Assembly (NCBI GenBank): GCA_030645235.1
Contig: JAUSMV010000005.1
Span: 310,001 to 374,000 of the forward strand
Direction: 5' to 3'
DNA from: Parvibaculum sp.
GTDB lineage: Bacteria; Pseudomonadota; Alphaproteobacteria; Parvibaculales; Parvibaculaceae
DNA length: 64,000 nt
Under the pieces are notes generated by a model. That model was not told the origin of the DNA. It did no database searches and worked only from the letters and a program-made list of their open reading frames with translations. Made by a program: the position numbers and the translations under genes. Shown one piece after another: positions 8,585 through 16,945 of the stretch; the first letter of the stretch is position 1; each line of letters starts with the position of its first letter.

Positions 8585-9553
8585 ATGACCAACGCGGACG
8601 CACAGACAAAACCCCTCTTCCCACACCGGCATTTGCTGGGAATCGAAGGGCTTTCTACCTCCGACATCACCTCCCTTCTCGACCTCGCCGACACCTATGT
8701 CGTGCAAAACCGTCAGGTCGATAAAAAGGGCTCCGTCCTGCGCGGCCGCACCCAGATCAATCTCTTCTTTGAAGCTTCAACGCGCACACAAAGCTCGTTT
8801 GAACTCGCAGGCAAGCGCCTCGGCGCGGACGTGATGAACATGTCCGTCTCGTCTTCGTCCATCAAAAAAGGCGAGACGCTGGTTGATACGGCGATGACAT
8901 TGAACGCGATGCATCCCGATCTCATCATCATCCGCCACGGTGACTCAGGCGCGGTCGAACTGCTCTCGCAAAAAGTCGGCTGCTCCGTCATCAACGCAGG
9001 CGACGGCAGCCATGAGCACCCGACACAGGCGCTGCTCGACGCACTCACCATCCGCCGCCGCAAAGGCACGCTCGAAGGCATGACCGTCGCCATTTGCGGC
9101 GACATTCTCCACAGCCGCGTCGCGCGGTCGAACATTCTGCTCCTGAACATCATGGGCGCGCGCGTCCGCGTCGTCGCCCCGCCGACCCTGCTGCCCAAAG
9201 GCATCGAGCGTTTCGGCGTCGAAGTCTTCCACGACATGCGCAGAGGTCTCGAAGGCTGCGACATCGTGATGATGCTGCGCCTCCAGCTCGAACGCATGTC
9301 CGGCTCCTACGTGCCCTCGCAGCGCGAGTATTTCCACTATTACGGCCTCGATTACGAAAAACTCGCCTTCGCCAAGCCCGACGCCCTCATCATGCATCCC
9401 GGCCCGATGAACCGCGGCGTCGAAATCGACAGCGCGGTGGCCGACGACATCAACCGCAGCGTCATCCGCGAGCAGGTCGAGATGGGCGTCGCCGTCCGCA
9501 TGGCCGTCCTCGATGCGCTCGCCCGCAACCTGCCAAATGAGCGTCCGCTATGA
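8585..9553 (+). CDS. pyrB: Aspartate carbamoyltransferase catalytic subunit
   Basis: PyrB condenses carbamoyl phosphate with aspartate, the committed step of pyrimidine synthesis. The 322-residue product shows the carbamoyl-phosphate loop [13 protein letters not shown] near residues 60-72, [10 protein letters not shown] near 144-153, and the aspartate-loop/C-terminal [10 protein letters not shown] near 277. No clear ribosome-binding site precedes the ATG at 8585. The stop overlaps the start of the pyrC-like gene (ATGA), so the two products are probably made in step, consistent with an ATCase-DHOase-like complex. Confidence 0.97.
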   Translation: MTNADAQTKPLFPHRHLLGIEGLSTSDITSLLDLADTYVVQNRQVDKKGSVLRGRTQINLFFEASTRTQSSFELAGKRLGADVMNMSVSSSSIKKGETLVDTAMTLNAMHPDLIIIRHGDSGAVELLSQKVGCSVINAGDGSHEHPTQALLDALTIRRRKGTLEGMTVAICGDILHSRVARSNILLLNIMGARVRVVAPPTLLPKGIERFGVEVFHDMRRGLEGCDIVMMLRLQLERMSGSYVPSQREYFHYYGLDYEKLAFAKPDALIMHPGPMNRGVEIDSAVADDINRSVIREQVEMGVAVRMAVLDALARNLPNERPL

Positions 9554-10836
9554 GCCGTACAGGTTTCATCAACGCGCGCCTCGTCGATCCGGCCTCCGGT
9601 CGCTACGAGTTCGGCAATCTTCTTGTCGAAGACGGCATCATCACCGATCTCGGCTCCCGCCTCTTTGCCGACGCAATACCGGACGGCATTGAGATTGTTG
9701 ATTGTCGCGGACAGGTTCTTTGCCCCGGCCTCATCGACATGCGCGTCTTCACCGGCGAGCCGGGTGCCGAACATCGCGAAACATTGCGCACCGCGAGCCT
9801 TGCCGCCGCAGCAGGTGGCGTCACCACCTTCATCGTCATGCCGAACACCAATCCGGTCATCGACGATGTGGCGCTCGTTGATTACATCGAACGCCGCGCC
9901 CGTGACACCGGCATCGTCCATATTCATCCGATGGCGGCCCTCACCAAAGGTCTGGGCGGCAGAGAGATGACCGAGATCGGTCTCCTGAAAGAAGCAGGCG
10001 CCGTCGCCTTCACCGATGGCGACCGTTCCTTGAACGACGCGCTGATCATGCGCCGCGCGCTGTCCTACGCCGCGCATTTCGATGCCCTTATCGTCCAGCA
10101 CGCCGAAGTGCCGGAACTCAGCCACGGCGTCATGAACGAAAGCGAACTCGCCGGACGGCTCGGCCTGTCAGGCATTCCCGCTGTCGCTGAAACCATCATG
10201 ATTGAGCGCGACCTGCGCCTGCTTGAATTGACCGGCGGTCGCTATCACGTCTCACAAGTCTCCTGCGCCGCTTCGGTTGATGTGATCGCCGCTGCCAAAA
10301 AGCGAGGTCTCAAAGTCACCTGCGGCGTCTCGGCAGCGCATCTCTCGCTTAATGAAAATGACGTGCAGTCCTACCGCACCTTTTTCAAAATCTCACCGCC
10401 GCTCCGCTCCGAGGATGATCGCCGCGCGCTGGTCGCCGGATTGGCCGAAGGCACAATCGACGTCGTCGTTTCGAGCCACGACCCGCAGGACGCCGAAGCC
10501 AAACGCCACCCGTTCGCGCAAGCCTCTTACGGCGCCATCGGTCTCGAAACACTGATCGCCTCTTGCCTCTCGCTCGTTCACAATGGCGAGATCACACTTC
10601 AGCGTCTCTTGGGCGCACTCACCCATGTGCCATCCGATCTGCTCGGCCTCGGCACAGGCAGGCTCGCCGTTGGTTTGCCCGCCGATCTCGTGCTGATCGA
10701 CATCGGCGCATCATGGATCGTTCAGGCTGATGGCCTGCGCTCCATCTCCAAGAATACCCCATTCGATGATCGCCGCTTGCAGGGTCGCGTCCTGCGCACG
10801 GTCGTCGGTGGACGGACGGTTTACACACAGGACTAG
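9550..10836 (+). CDS. pyrC: Dihydroorotase-like protein, probably non-catalytic (PyrC'/PyrX type)
   Basis: This 428-residue amidohydrolase-fold protein is coupled to pyrB. In an active class I dihydroorotase the stretch after PGLID contains the zinc ligands HxH. Here it reads [14 protein letters not shown], with Arg65-Val-Phe67 in their place. The usual VTCEVTPHH region is VTCGVSAAH. Other fold landmarks remain ([25 protein letters not shown]). In Pseudomonas and other bacteria an inactive DHOase-like partner is needed to assemble ATCase, and I infer the same role here. A genuine dihydroorotase should be elsewhere in the genome. The symbol follows position rather than proven activity. Confidence 0.85.
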   Translation: MSRTGFINARLVDPASGRYEFGNLLVEDGIITDLGSRLFADAIPDGIEIVDCRGQVLCPGLIDMRVFTGEPGAEHRETLRTASLAAAAGGVTTFIVMPNTNPVIDDVALVDYIERRARDTGIVHIHPMAALTKGLGGREMTEIGLLKEAGAVAFTDGDRSLNDALIMRRALSYAAHFDALIVQHAEVPELSHGVMNESELAGRLGLSGIPAVAETIMIERDLRLLELTGGRYHVSQVSCAASVDVIAAAKKRGLKVTCGVSAAHLSLNENDVQSYRTFFKISPPLRSEDDRRALVAGLAEGTIDVVVSSHDPQDAEAKRHPFAQASYGAIGLETLIASCLSLVHNGEITLQRLLGALTHVPSDLLGLGTGRLAVGLPADLVLIDIGASWIVQADGLRSISKNTPFDDRRLQGRVLRTVVGGRTVYTQD

Positions 10837-10840
10837 CCCC

Positions 10841-11452
10841 ATGCGCCTTTATCAGATGCAAGATTCCGGCAATTGCTATAAACCGCGCTTGCTGGCGCAT
10901 TTACTCGGGCTGAAACTCGAACTGGTGGACGTGGACATCCTGAAAGGCGAAAGCCGCACCGCCGACTTCCTTGCCAAAAACCTCAATGGCCGCACGCCGA
11001 CCCTCGAACTTGATGACGGACAATTCCTCGCCGAGTCCGATGCCATGCTCTTTTATCTCGCGCAGGGCACGAGCTTCTGGCCCGATGATACGCTCGCCCG
11101 CGCGCAGGTTCTGCAATGGATGTTCTTTGAACAATATAGCCACGAGCCCTACATCGCGGTGGCCCGCTTCTGGAACGTCATCGCGCCCGAATGTCCGCCA
11201 TCAATGCAATCGCGCTTTCCCGAATGGCACCAGAAGGGCTACGCCGCTTTGGACGTGATGGAAAAGCATCTCAACGGCAAACACTACTTCGTGGGCGACA
11301 CCTACACCATCGCCGACATCGCCCTTTATGCGTACACGCACAAAGCCGAAGACGGCGACTTCGATCTCGGCTCCTACCCCAACATCCGCAACTGGCTCGC
11401 GCGGATCGCCGCACATCCGAAACACATCACGATGGAAGACCGGAACATCTGA
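10841..11452 (+). CDS. Glutathione S-transferase family protein
   Basis: This 203-residue protein has the N-terminal thioredoxin-like GST domain (MRLYQMQDSGNCYKPRLLAHLLG, with the proline-preceded NGRTPTLELDDGQFLAESDAML segment near 45-65). The C-terminal helical domain contains TIADIALYAYTHKAEDG, the N-capping motif region. It probably conjugates or reduces small electrophiles with glutathione in the cytosol; the substrate is unknown. The ATG at 10841 lies five bases after the pyrC stop, so it may be cotranscribed with pyrBC. Confidence 0.9.
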   Translation: MRLYQMQDSGNCYKPRLLAHLLGLKLELVDVDILKGESRTADFLAKNLNGRTPTLELDDGQFLAESDAMLFYLAQGTSFWPDDTLARAQVLQWMFFEQYSHEPYIAVARFWNVIAPECPPSMQSRFPEWHQKGYAALDVMEKHLNGKHYFVGDTYTIADIALYAYTHKAEDGDFDLGSYPNIRNWLARIAAHPKHITMEDRNI

Positions 11453-11454
11453 AT

Positions 11455-11610
11455 CCCCCCCCTTCCTGTTCGCGCTTACGCGCGGGGGAGGGTTAGGGAG
11501 GGGGGTAAACTACACCCACCGACACCAACCACATTCGTCATGCGCGGGCTTGACCCGCGTATCCACGTCTTCCTCCCGTCATTGCGAGTGAAGCGAAGCA
11601 ATCCATCTTT
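11455..11610. repeat. Cluster of dispersed intergenic repeats
   Basis: 11470-11520 shares GGGGGAGGG, GGGAGGGGGGT and ACACCCACCGA, in order, with the left half of the 8.4-kb structured element. 11537-11569 is a TCATGCGCGGGCTTGACCC repeat, and 11577-11606 an ATTGCGAGTGAAGCGAAGC repeat. No reading frame in the stretch looks coding. The order of repeat types parallels that at 8276-8430. Confidence 0.6.
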
Positions 11611-11617
11611 GCCACGG

Positions 11618-11831
11618 GGATAACTTTATTTTCGGACACCCCCGACTTTTATCCCCCACCCGGGAATATCTTTGCTGCATAATTTCCCGAAAATAAATGC
11701 CGCCACTCCCTATCCCCCACTGGGAATTACTATTTTCACGCCCCACTCCGACCCTCAACGAACAGACTAACGATCTCTACATGGAAACCTCGAATCTCTT
11801 GCAAGAAATGCAGACTGTTTCGAGCCTTTTC
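11618..11831 (-). repeat. Dispersed element with conserved short reading frame, copy A
   Basis: Read on the minus strand, the frame from 11831 encodes KARN, two residues, then HFLQEIRGFHVEIVSLFVEG and stops at 11736-11738. A GGGGGATAGGG tail follows (11718-11708), and further on AAAATAAAGTTATCCCC (11634-11618). Copies B (35781-35934) and C (63585-63736) share the peptide core, a GGGGATAG tail and AAATAAAGTT. Several codon differences between copies are synonymous, which hints that the segment is, or was, translated. I do not recognise the protein family. The copy lies about 90 bases upstream of plsY. Confidence 0.6.
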
Positions 11832-11923
11832 CGGGTTGCTTCCGGCCTCAAAAAAACTTATCCCCTCTAGCGTCCCCACCCCGCTCCCGCTAAGATCACA
11901 CTCAATTATTTGAGGGAATACCA

Positions 11924-12559
11924 ATGATCAGCATACTGAGCGACGCCGCAAACCTGCCCTGGGTTTTCGTAAGCCTTGCCATCGGCTACCTGCTCGGATC
12001 GATTCCTTTCGGTCTGATCTTCACGCGCATGGCCGGTCTCGGTGACATCCGCGACATCGGCTCCGGCAATATCGGCGCGACCAATGCGCTGCGCACCGGC
12101 AACAAAACAGTCGCAGGCGCGACCTTCCTTTGCGATGCCGCCAAGGGAGCCGCCGCCGTTCTGCTCTTCACATATTTAGCACCATCTCTCGAATTGGTTT
12201 TGCCGCTCGCCATGCTCGCTGCCGCCGCCGCTTTTCTCGGTCATCTCTATCCCGTATGGCTGGGGTTCAAAGGCGGCAAGGGCATCTCGACATTCATCGG
12301 CATCAACCTCGCGCTCTTCTGGCCCGTTGGTTTGCTCTTCCTTCTCACATGGTTGTTGGTCGCCGTCATCACGCGCTACTCATCATTGGCTGCCCTCATT
12401 GGCGCATCGGCGACACCGGTCTATCTCTACTTTTTTGAGCACTATGATTTGCTGCCGCTCAGCATTTTCCTTCTCGTCTTCATCTACTACGCGCATCGCG
12501 ACAACATTTCGCGACTGCTGGCCGGAAACGAATCCCGCATCGGCAGCACCGCAAAATGA
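11924..12559 (+). CDS. plsY: Acyl-phosphate glycerol-3-phosphate acyltransferase
   Basis: PlsY is an inner-membrane enzyme that transfers an acyl group from acyl-phosphate to glycerol-3-phosphate, the first acylation in phospholipid synthesis. The 211-residue product has several hydrophobic helices and the three family motifs: GSIPFGLIFTR near 25-35, DIRDIGSGNIGATNALRTGN near 42-61, and the HLYPVWLGFKGGKGIST stretch near 107-123. GAGGGAA precedes the ATG at 11924. The stop overlaps the dprA start as ATGA, an arrangement common in alphaproteobacteria. Confidence 0.95.
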   Translation: MISILSDAANLPWVFVSLAIGYLLGSIPFGLIFTRMAGLGDIRDIGSGNIGATNALRTGNKTVAGATFLCDAAKGAAAVLLFTYLAPSLELVLPLAMLAAAAAFLGHLYPVWLGFKGGKGISTFIGINLALFWPVGLLFLLTWLLVAVITRYSSLAALIGASATPVYLYFFEHYDLLPLSIFLLVFIYYAHRDNISRLLAGNESRIGSTAK

Positions 12560-13671
12560 AGGCGGGTCTGAGCGATGCGGAACGCATGGCGCGGATCAGA
12601 CTTGCACGCAGCGAGTCAGTCGGGCCTGCAACGTTCCGCGATCTGCTCACGCATCTGCCGAGCGCCGTTGAAGCACTCGAAGCTCTGCCGGATCTCGCCC
12701 GACGCGGCAAACGCCATGGCAATCTGCGCATCGCAAGCGAGGCCGATATTACGCGTGAAATAAAGGCTCTTGCAGCAAAAGGCGCATCCCTGATTGTCTT
12801 TGGCGACGCCGACTACCCGCCGCTTCTCGCCTCGCTCGATCCGCCGCCGCCGGTCTTTTGCGCCATGGGCGATCTCACGCTCTTATCCAAAAAATCATTC
12901 GCCATTGTCGGCTCGCGCAACGCGTCGGCCGCAGGCACCAAGCTCGCCGGCATCCTCGCCCGCGATCTCGGTCAGGAAGACTTTGTGATTGTGTCGGGTC
13001 TCGCGCGCGGCATTGACGCCGCCGCGCATCGCGCCTCCGTCAGCACCGGCACAATCGCCGTGCTCGGCGGTGGCATCGACATCGTCTATCCCGAAGAAAA
13101 TGCGGACCTGCAAAATGAGATCGGCAAGTCAGGATTGCTCATCGCCGAAATGCCGCTCGGCACACAACCCCGCGCCAATCTTTTTCCGCGTCGCAATCGT
13201 CTGATCTCCGGTCTGTCGCTCGGCGTTGTCGTCGTCGAAGCCGCACTCCGCTCCGGCTCGCTCATCACCGCGCGCTACGCACTCGAACAGGGCCGCGATG
13301 TCTTCGCCGTTCCCGGCTCACCCCTCGACCCGCGCTCCGGCGGGGCCAACAGCCTCATCAAGCAAGGCGCGGCCCTGATCGAAAATGCGGGAGACATATT
13401 GGCAGGCATCGACATGCCCACCGTGCGCCGTCTGCTCGAACCTCCGCCGCCCGACTACATTCCGCCAACAGACAAGATTCACGATATCGATGAGAGTGTG
13501 AGAAGCCGCGTCCTCACCGCTTTGGGACCGACGCCCATGCTTAAGGATGAGATCATCCGCGAAACCGGATTGTCCGCCGCCAAAGTCAGCGCCGTCCTGA
13601 TCGAGCTCGCGCTCGCCAACCGCATCGAACGCGGCATCGGCGACCGCATCAGCCTCATTCCGGACGTCTGA
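12556..13671 (+). CDS. dprA: DNA-processing protein DprA
   Basis: DprA binds incoming single-stranded DNA and loads RecA during natural transformation. The 371-residue protein has an N-terminal SAM/HhH-like region and the Rossmann-like core with VGSRNAS near 116, SGLARGIDAAAH near 150, GGGIDIVYPEEN near 174, and PRRNRLISGLS near 213. A C-terminal winged helix (about 315-370) carries the ETGLSAAKVSAVLIELALANRIERG segment as its recognition unit. Its presence does not by itself show that the strain is competent. Confidence 0.95.
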   Translation: MKAGLSDAERMARIRLARSESVGPATFRDLLTHLPSAVEALEALPDLARRGKRHGNLRIASEADITREIKALAAKGASLIVFGDADYPPLLASLDPPPPVFCAMGDLTLLSKKSFAIVGSRNASAAGTKLAGILARDLGQEDFVIVSGLARGIDAAAHRASVSTGTIAVLGGGIDIVYPEENADLQNEIGKSGLLIAEMPLGTQPRANLFPRRNRLISGLSLGVVVVEAALRSGSLITARYALEQGRDVFAVPGSPLDPRSGGANSLIKQGAALIENAGDILAGIDMPTVRRLLEPPPPDYIPPTDKIHDIDESVRSRVLTALGPTPMLKDEIIRETGLSAAKVSAVLIELALANRIERGIGDRISLIPDV

Positions 13672-13849
13672 TTTTCAAACCGACCGACGAGCGCCCCCGC
13701 GCAAGAAGACCCGCCTCCTCCACCGCCATACCAATCAGATACGCAAGAAATCCATACCGCCGCGCAACCGCCAAACGCCGCGCCGCCACCAGCAATTCAA
13801 ACAGATAGGCCGCCGAATCCTCCCCCTCGTCTCCCTCCCTGACACTCAC
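13655..13849 (-). CDS. Small conserved-looking alphaproteobacterial protein
   Basis: This 64-residue reading frame begins with GTG at 13849 and overlaps the last 17 bases of dprA. The central part, AAYLFELLVAARRLAVARR then YGFLAYLIGMAVEEA, looks like one amphipathic helix followed by a hydrophobic one. It resembles small alphaproteobacterial proteins of about 60 residues with an AxYLxELxxxxxxLAxxxxxxxLAYLxxMAxxEA pattern. I recall that pattern from general knowledge and could not check it. The function is unknown. Frame openness alone is weak evidence in this GC-rich DNA; the helical pattern is the main argument. Confidence 0.5.
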   Translation of the reverse strand: MSVREGDEGEDSAAYLFELLVAARRLAVARRYGFLAYLIGMAVEEAGLLARGRSSVGLKIRRPE

Positions 13850-14060
13850 GGTCCCGGCATCCGCTTCACATGATACATGTCTCTATCTTCCCTTTTGATT
13901 TCGCTCCGCCCCGAATCAAAACTATACCTAAAGGACATATTCTTAGGGAGTAGAACAAATCTAATGATCTATTTAAAGACCTAATTCCGTCTCACTCCGG
14001 ATACCCTCAACCCGTCCGGTTCAACAGTGAAGGCCGGAAAGCCTCAGTTTTCAGCCACAT

Positions 14061-14089
14061 TTGACAGAGACTCGGCTTTTCACCATGTT
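14061..14089 (+). promoter_or_regulatory. Possible sigma-70-type promoter for topA
   Basis: TTGACA at 14061-14066 is followed, after 17 bases, by CATGTT at 14084-14089. It lies about 110 bases before the topA ATG in a 350-base gap (13850-14198) that otherwise shows an AT-rich stretch and no convincing gene. The -10 match is weak. Confidence 0.35.
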
Positions 14090-14198
14090 CGGGCCCGGTT
14101 AGATAGACCAACGGCGATATGTATTTTTGCGTCGGCCGGTCATTCCGACCCCACGCAATAAGCCGTTTCCTGAGATTAATAGAGAGTTCAAACGCTCG

Positions 14199-16940
14199 AT
14201 GGACGTCGTCATTGTTGAGTCGCCCTCTAAGGCTAAGACCATCAACAAATACCTGGGCAAAGGCTTCAAGGTCCTCGCCTCCTATGGTCACGTGCGTGAC
14301 CTGCCCTCAAAGGATGGCTCGGTACTGCCGGACGAGGATTTTGCGATGGCTTGGGACGTTGATCCCAAATCGCAGAAGCGCCTCAACGACATAGCCGATG
14401 CCGTCAAGGGCGCAAGCAAGCTCATCCTCGCAACTGACCCTGATCGCGAGGGCGAAGCGATCTCATGGCATGTGCTCGAAGTCCTGAACAAAAAGAAAGC
14501 CCTAAAGGGCATCCCCGTCGAGCGCGTCGTCTTTAACGCGATCACGAAATCGTCTGTTCTGCAGGCGATGGAAAACCCCCGTGCGCTCGACAAAGAACTG
14601 ATCGACGCCTATCTCGCACGCCGTGCTCTGGACTATCTCGTCGGGTTCACTCTGTCTCCGGTCCTCTGGCGCAAGCTGCCGGGCGCACGCTCAGCAGGCC
14701 GCGTACAATCCGTCGCATTGAGACTCATCTGTGATCGCGAGCTGGAGATTGAGGCATTCCGCTCACAGGAATACTGGACCATTGAATGCGATCTGAAGAC
14801 CGGCTCCGCCGCCCAATTCGCAGCGCGGATCGTCACGCTCGACGGCAAGAAACTCGACAAGTTTGATATCCCTGACAAGACGACGGCCGACTCTATCGTC
14901 AAACGGATAAAGGCCTCGCATTTCCGTGTGAAGTCGGTTGAGAGCAAACCGACAAAACGAAATCCTTATCCGCCTTTCACAACATCGACGCTACAACAGG
15001 AAGCAAGCCGCAAACTCGGCTTCTCGGCCAGCCGGACCATGCAGATCGCCCAGCGCCTTTATGAAGGCATTGAGCTCGATGGCGAAACGACGGGTCTCAT
15101 TACGTATATGCGTACCGACGGCGTGCAGATCGCCGACGAAGCCATCGCGCAGGCCCGCACCGTCATCAACAATGAATTCGGCGAGGCCTACGTCCCCTCC
15201 GCCCCGCGCATCTACAAAACCAAAGCCAAGAACGCACAGGAAGCGCACGAAGCCATTCGTCCGACCGACCTCGCGCGCCTGCCCGCCAAAGTCGCCAAAC
15301 TTCTCGACGACGATCAGCGCCGCCTCTACGAACTCGTCTGGAACCGCACCATTGCGAGCCAGATGGAAAGCGTCGCGCTGGAACGCACCACCATCGAGAT
15401 AGAAGCCGACGAAGATAAAATCGGTCTCCGCGCCACAGGCTCCGTCATCGTATTTGACGGCTTCTTACGCCTCTATTCGGAAGGCCGCGACGATGACACG
15501 GATGACGAAGAAGGCGGGCGCCTGCCAAAAGTCGCCGCAGGCGACAAGCTCGGCCTACATGACACCCGCGCCGACCAACACTTCACCGAACCGCCACCGC
15601 GCTTTTCGGAAGCTACACTCGTCAAACGCATGGAAGAACTCGGCATCGGCCGTCCGTCAACCTATGCCTCGACGCTGCAAACATTGCGCGACCGCACCTA
15701 TGTGACGATGGACAAGGGACGCTTCATCCCCGACGACAAAGGTCGCCTTGTCACGGCCTTCCTCGAGAACTTCTTCACACGCTATGTCCAATACGATTTC
15801 ACCGCAGATCTCGAAGAAAAACTCGACAAGGTTTCGGCGGGCGAACTCGACTGGAAGCAAGTGCTACGTGAATTCTGGGTTCCCTTCAAAGCCGAAGTCG
15901 GCGAAGCGATGGAATTGCGCATTACCGAAGTCCTCGACCGATTGAACGACGTACTCGGCGTTCACGTCTTCCCCGAAAAGGAAGACGGCAGCGACGCACG
16001 CAAATGCCCGTCTTGCGAAGATGGCCGCATCTCGCTCAAAGTTGGCCGCTTCGGCGCTTTCGTCGGCTGCTCGAACTATCCCGAATGCCGCTTCACGCGC
16101 CAGCTCACTGTCAACGCCAATGGCGAAGGTGAAGCCACGGGCGACCGCACATTGGGCGTAGACCCCGACACGGGCAAACCTGTTCTCGTCAAGACAGGCC
16201 GCTTCGGTCCTTACATCCAGCTCGGTGAGCCGGAAGAAAAAGGCGACAAGCCTAAACGCTCCAGCATTCCAAAATCTTTAGGCATGACGGCTGCCAATAT
16301 CGATTTTGAAAAAGCATTGCAGTTGCTCTCACTGCCGCGCGAAGTCGGGCTTCATCCCGAAACAGGTCTGCCGATCACAGCAGGTCTTGGCCGCTTCGGG
16401 CCCTTCGTGCTGCATGACGGCACTTATGCCAATCTTGAAAGCGCCGAAGAAGTCTTCACCGTCGGTCTCAACCGCGCCGTCGATGTGATCGCTGAAAAGA
16501 AAGCCCGTGGCGGCAAGCCGCGCGGACCCAAAGCTCTGCGCGAACTCGGGGCACATCCTGAAGATGGCAAGCCGGTGCAGATCATGGACGGTAAATACGG
16601 TCCTTACGTGAAGCACGAAAAAACCAACGCGACGCTGCCCAACGATGCCGAGATCGACAAAGTAACGCTTGAAGAAGCCGTCGCTCTCATCGCGGCGCGT
16701 GAAATGCAAACGGGCGGCAAAAAGAAGAAAGCCGCGCCAAAGAAAAAAGCGCCTGCGAAGAAAGTCGCTCCCAAAAAAGCTGCCGTCAAAGCTGACGATG
16801 CAGAAAAACCTGCCAAGAAAGTGCCGGTCAAAAAGGCTGCAACAGCAAAACCCGCTACCAAAAAACCGGCAGCAAAAAAAGCGCCCGCGAAAAAACCTGC
16901 GACCAAAGCGAAACCTCGCGCTAAAGCAGCAGCGGACTAG
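14199..16940 (+). CDS. topA: DNA topoisomerase I
   Basis: TopA is a type IA topoisomerase that relaxes negative supercoils. The 913-residue product begins MDVVIVESPSKAKTINKYLG, the Toprim domain start; a longer frame from 14127 adds a non-conserved leader. Toprim acidic residues are in DPDREGEAISWH near 86-97. The catalytic tyrosine is Tyr303 in LITYMRTDG. A C-terminal zinc ribbon (CPSC ... CSNYPEC, around 605-630) follows, then further topoisomerase C-terminal repeats. The last 75 or so residues are lysine/alanine/proline repeats resembling histone H1, a DNA-binding tail common in alphaproteobacterial TopA. rnr follows after five bases. Confidence 0.97.
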   Translation: MDVVIVESPSKAKTINKYLGKGFKVLASYGHVRDLPSKDGSVLPDEDFAMAWDVDPKSQKRLNDIADAVKGASKLILATDPDREGEAISWHVLEVLNKKKALKGIPVERVVFNAITKSSVLQAMENPRALDKELIDAYLARRALDYLVGFTLSPVLWRKLPGARSAGRVQSVALRLICDRELEIEAFRSQEYWTIECDLKTGSAAQFAARIVTLDGKKLDKFDIPDKTTADSIVKRIKASHFRVKSVESKPTKRNPYPPFTTSTLQQEASRKLGFSASRTMQIAQRLYEGIELDGETTGLITYMRTDGVQIADEAIAQARTVINNEFGEAYVPSAPRIYKTKAKNAQEAHEAIRPTDLARLPAKVAKLLDDDQRRLYELVWNRTIASQMESVALERTTIEIEADEDKIGLRATGSVIVFDGFLRLYSEGRDDDTDDEEGGRLPKVAAGDKLGLHDTRADQHFTEPPPRFSEATLVKRMEELGIGRPSTYASTLQTLRDRTYVTMDKGRFIPDDKGRLVTAFLENFFTRYVQYDFTADLEEKLDKVSAGELDWKQVLREFWVPFKAEVGEAMELRITEVLDRLNDVLGVHVFPEKEDGSDARKCPSCEDGRISLKVGRFGAFVGCSNYPECRFTRQLTVNANGEGEATGDRTLGVDPDTGKPVLVKTGRFGPYIQLGEPEEKGDKPKRSSIPKSLGMTAANIDFEKALQLLSLPREVGLHPETGLPITAGLGRFGPFVLHDGTYANLESAEEVFTVGLNRAVDVIAEKKARGGKPRGPKALRELGAHPEDGKPVQIMDGKYGPYVKHEKTNATLPNDAEIDKVTLEEAVALIAAREMQTGGKKKKAAPKKKAPAKKVAPKKAAVKADDAEKPAKKVPVKKAATAKPATKKPAAKKAPAKKPATKAKPRAKAAAD

Positions 16941-16945
16941 GACCG

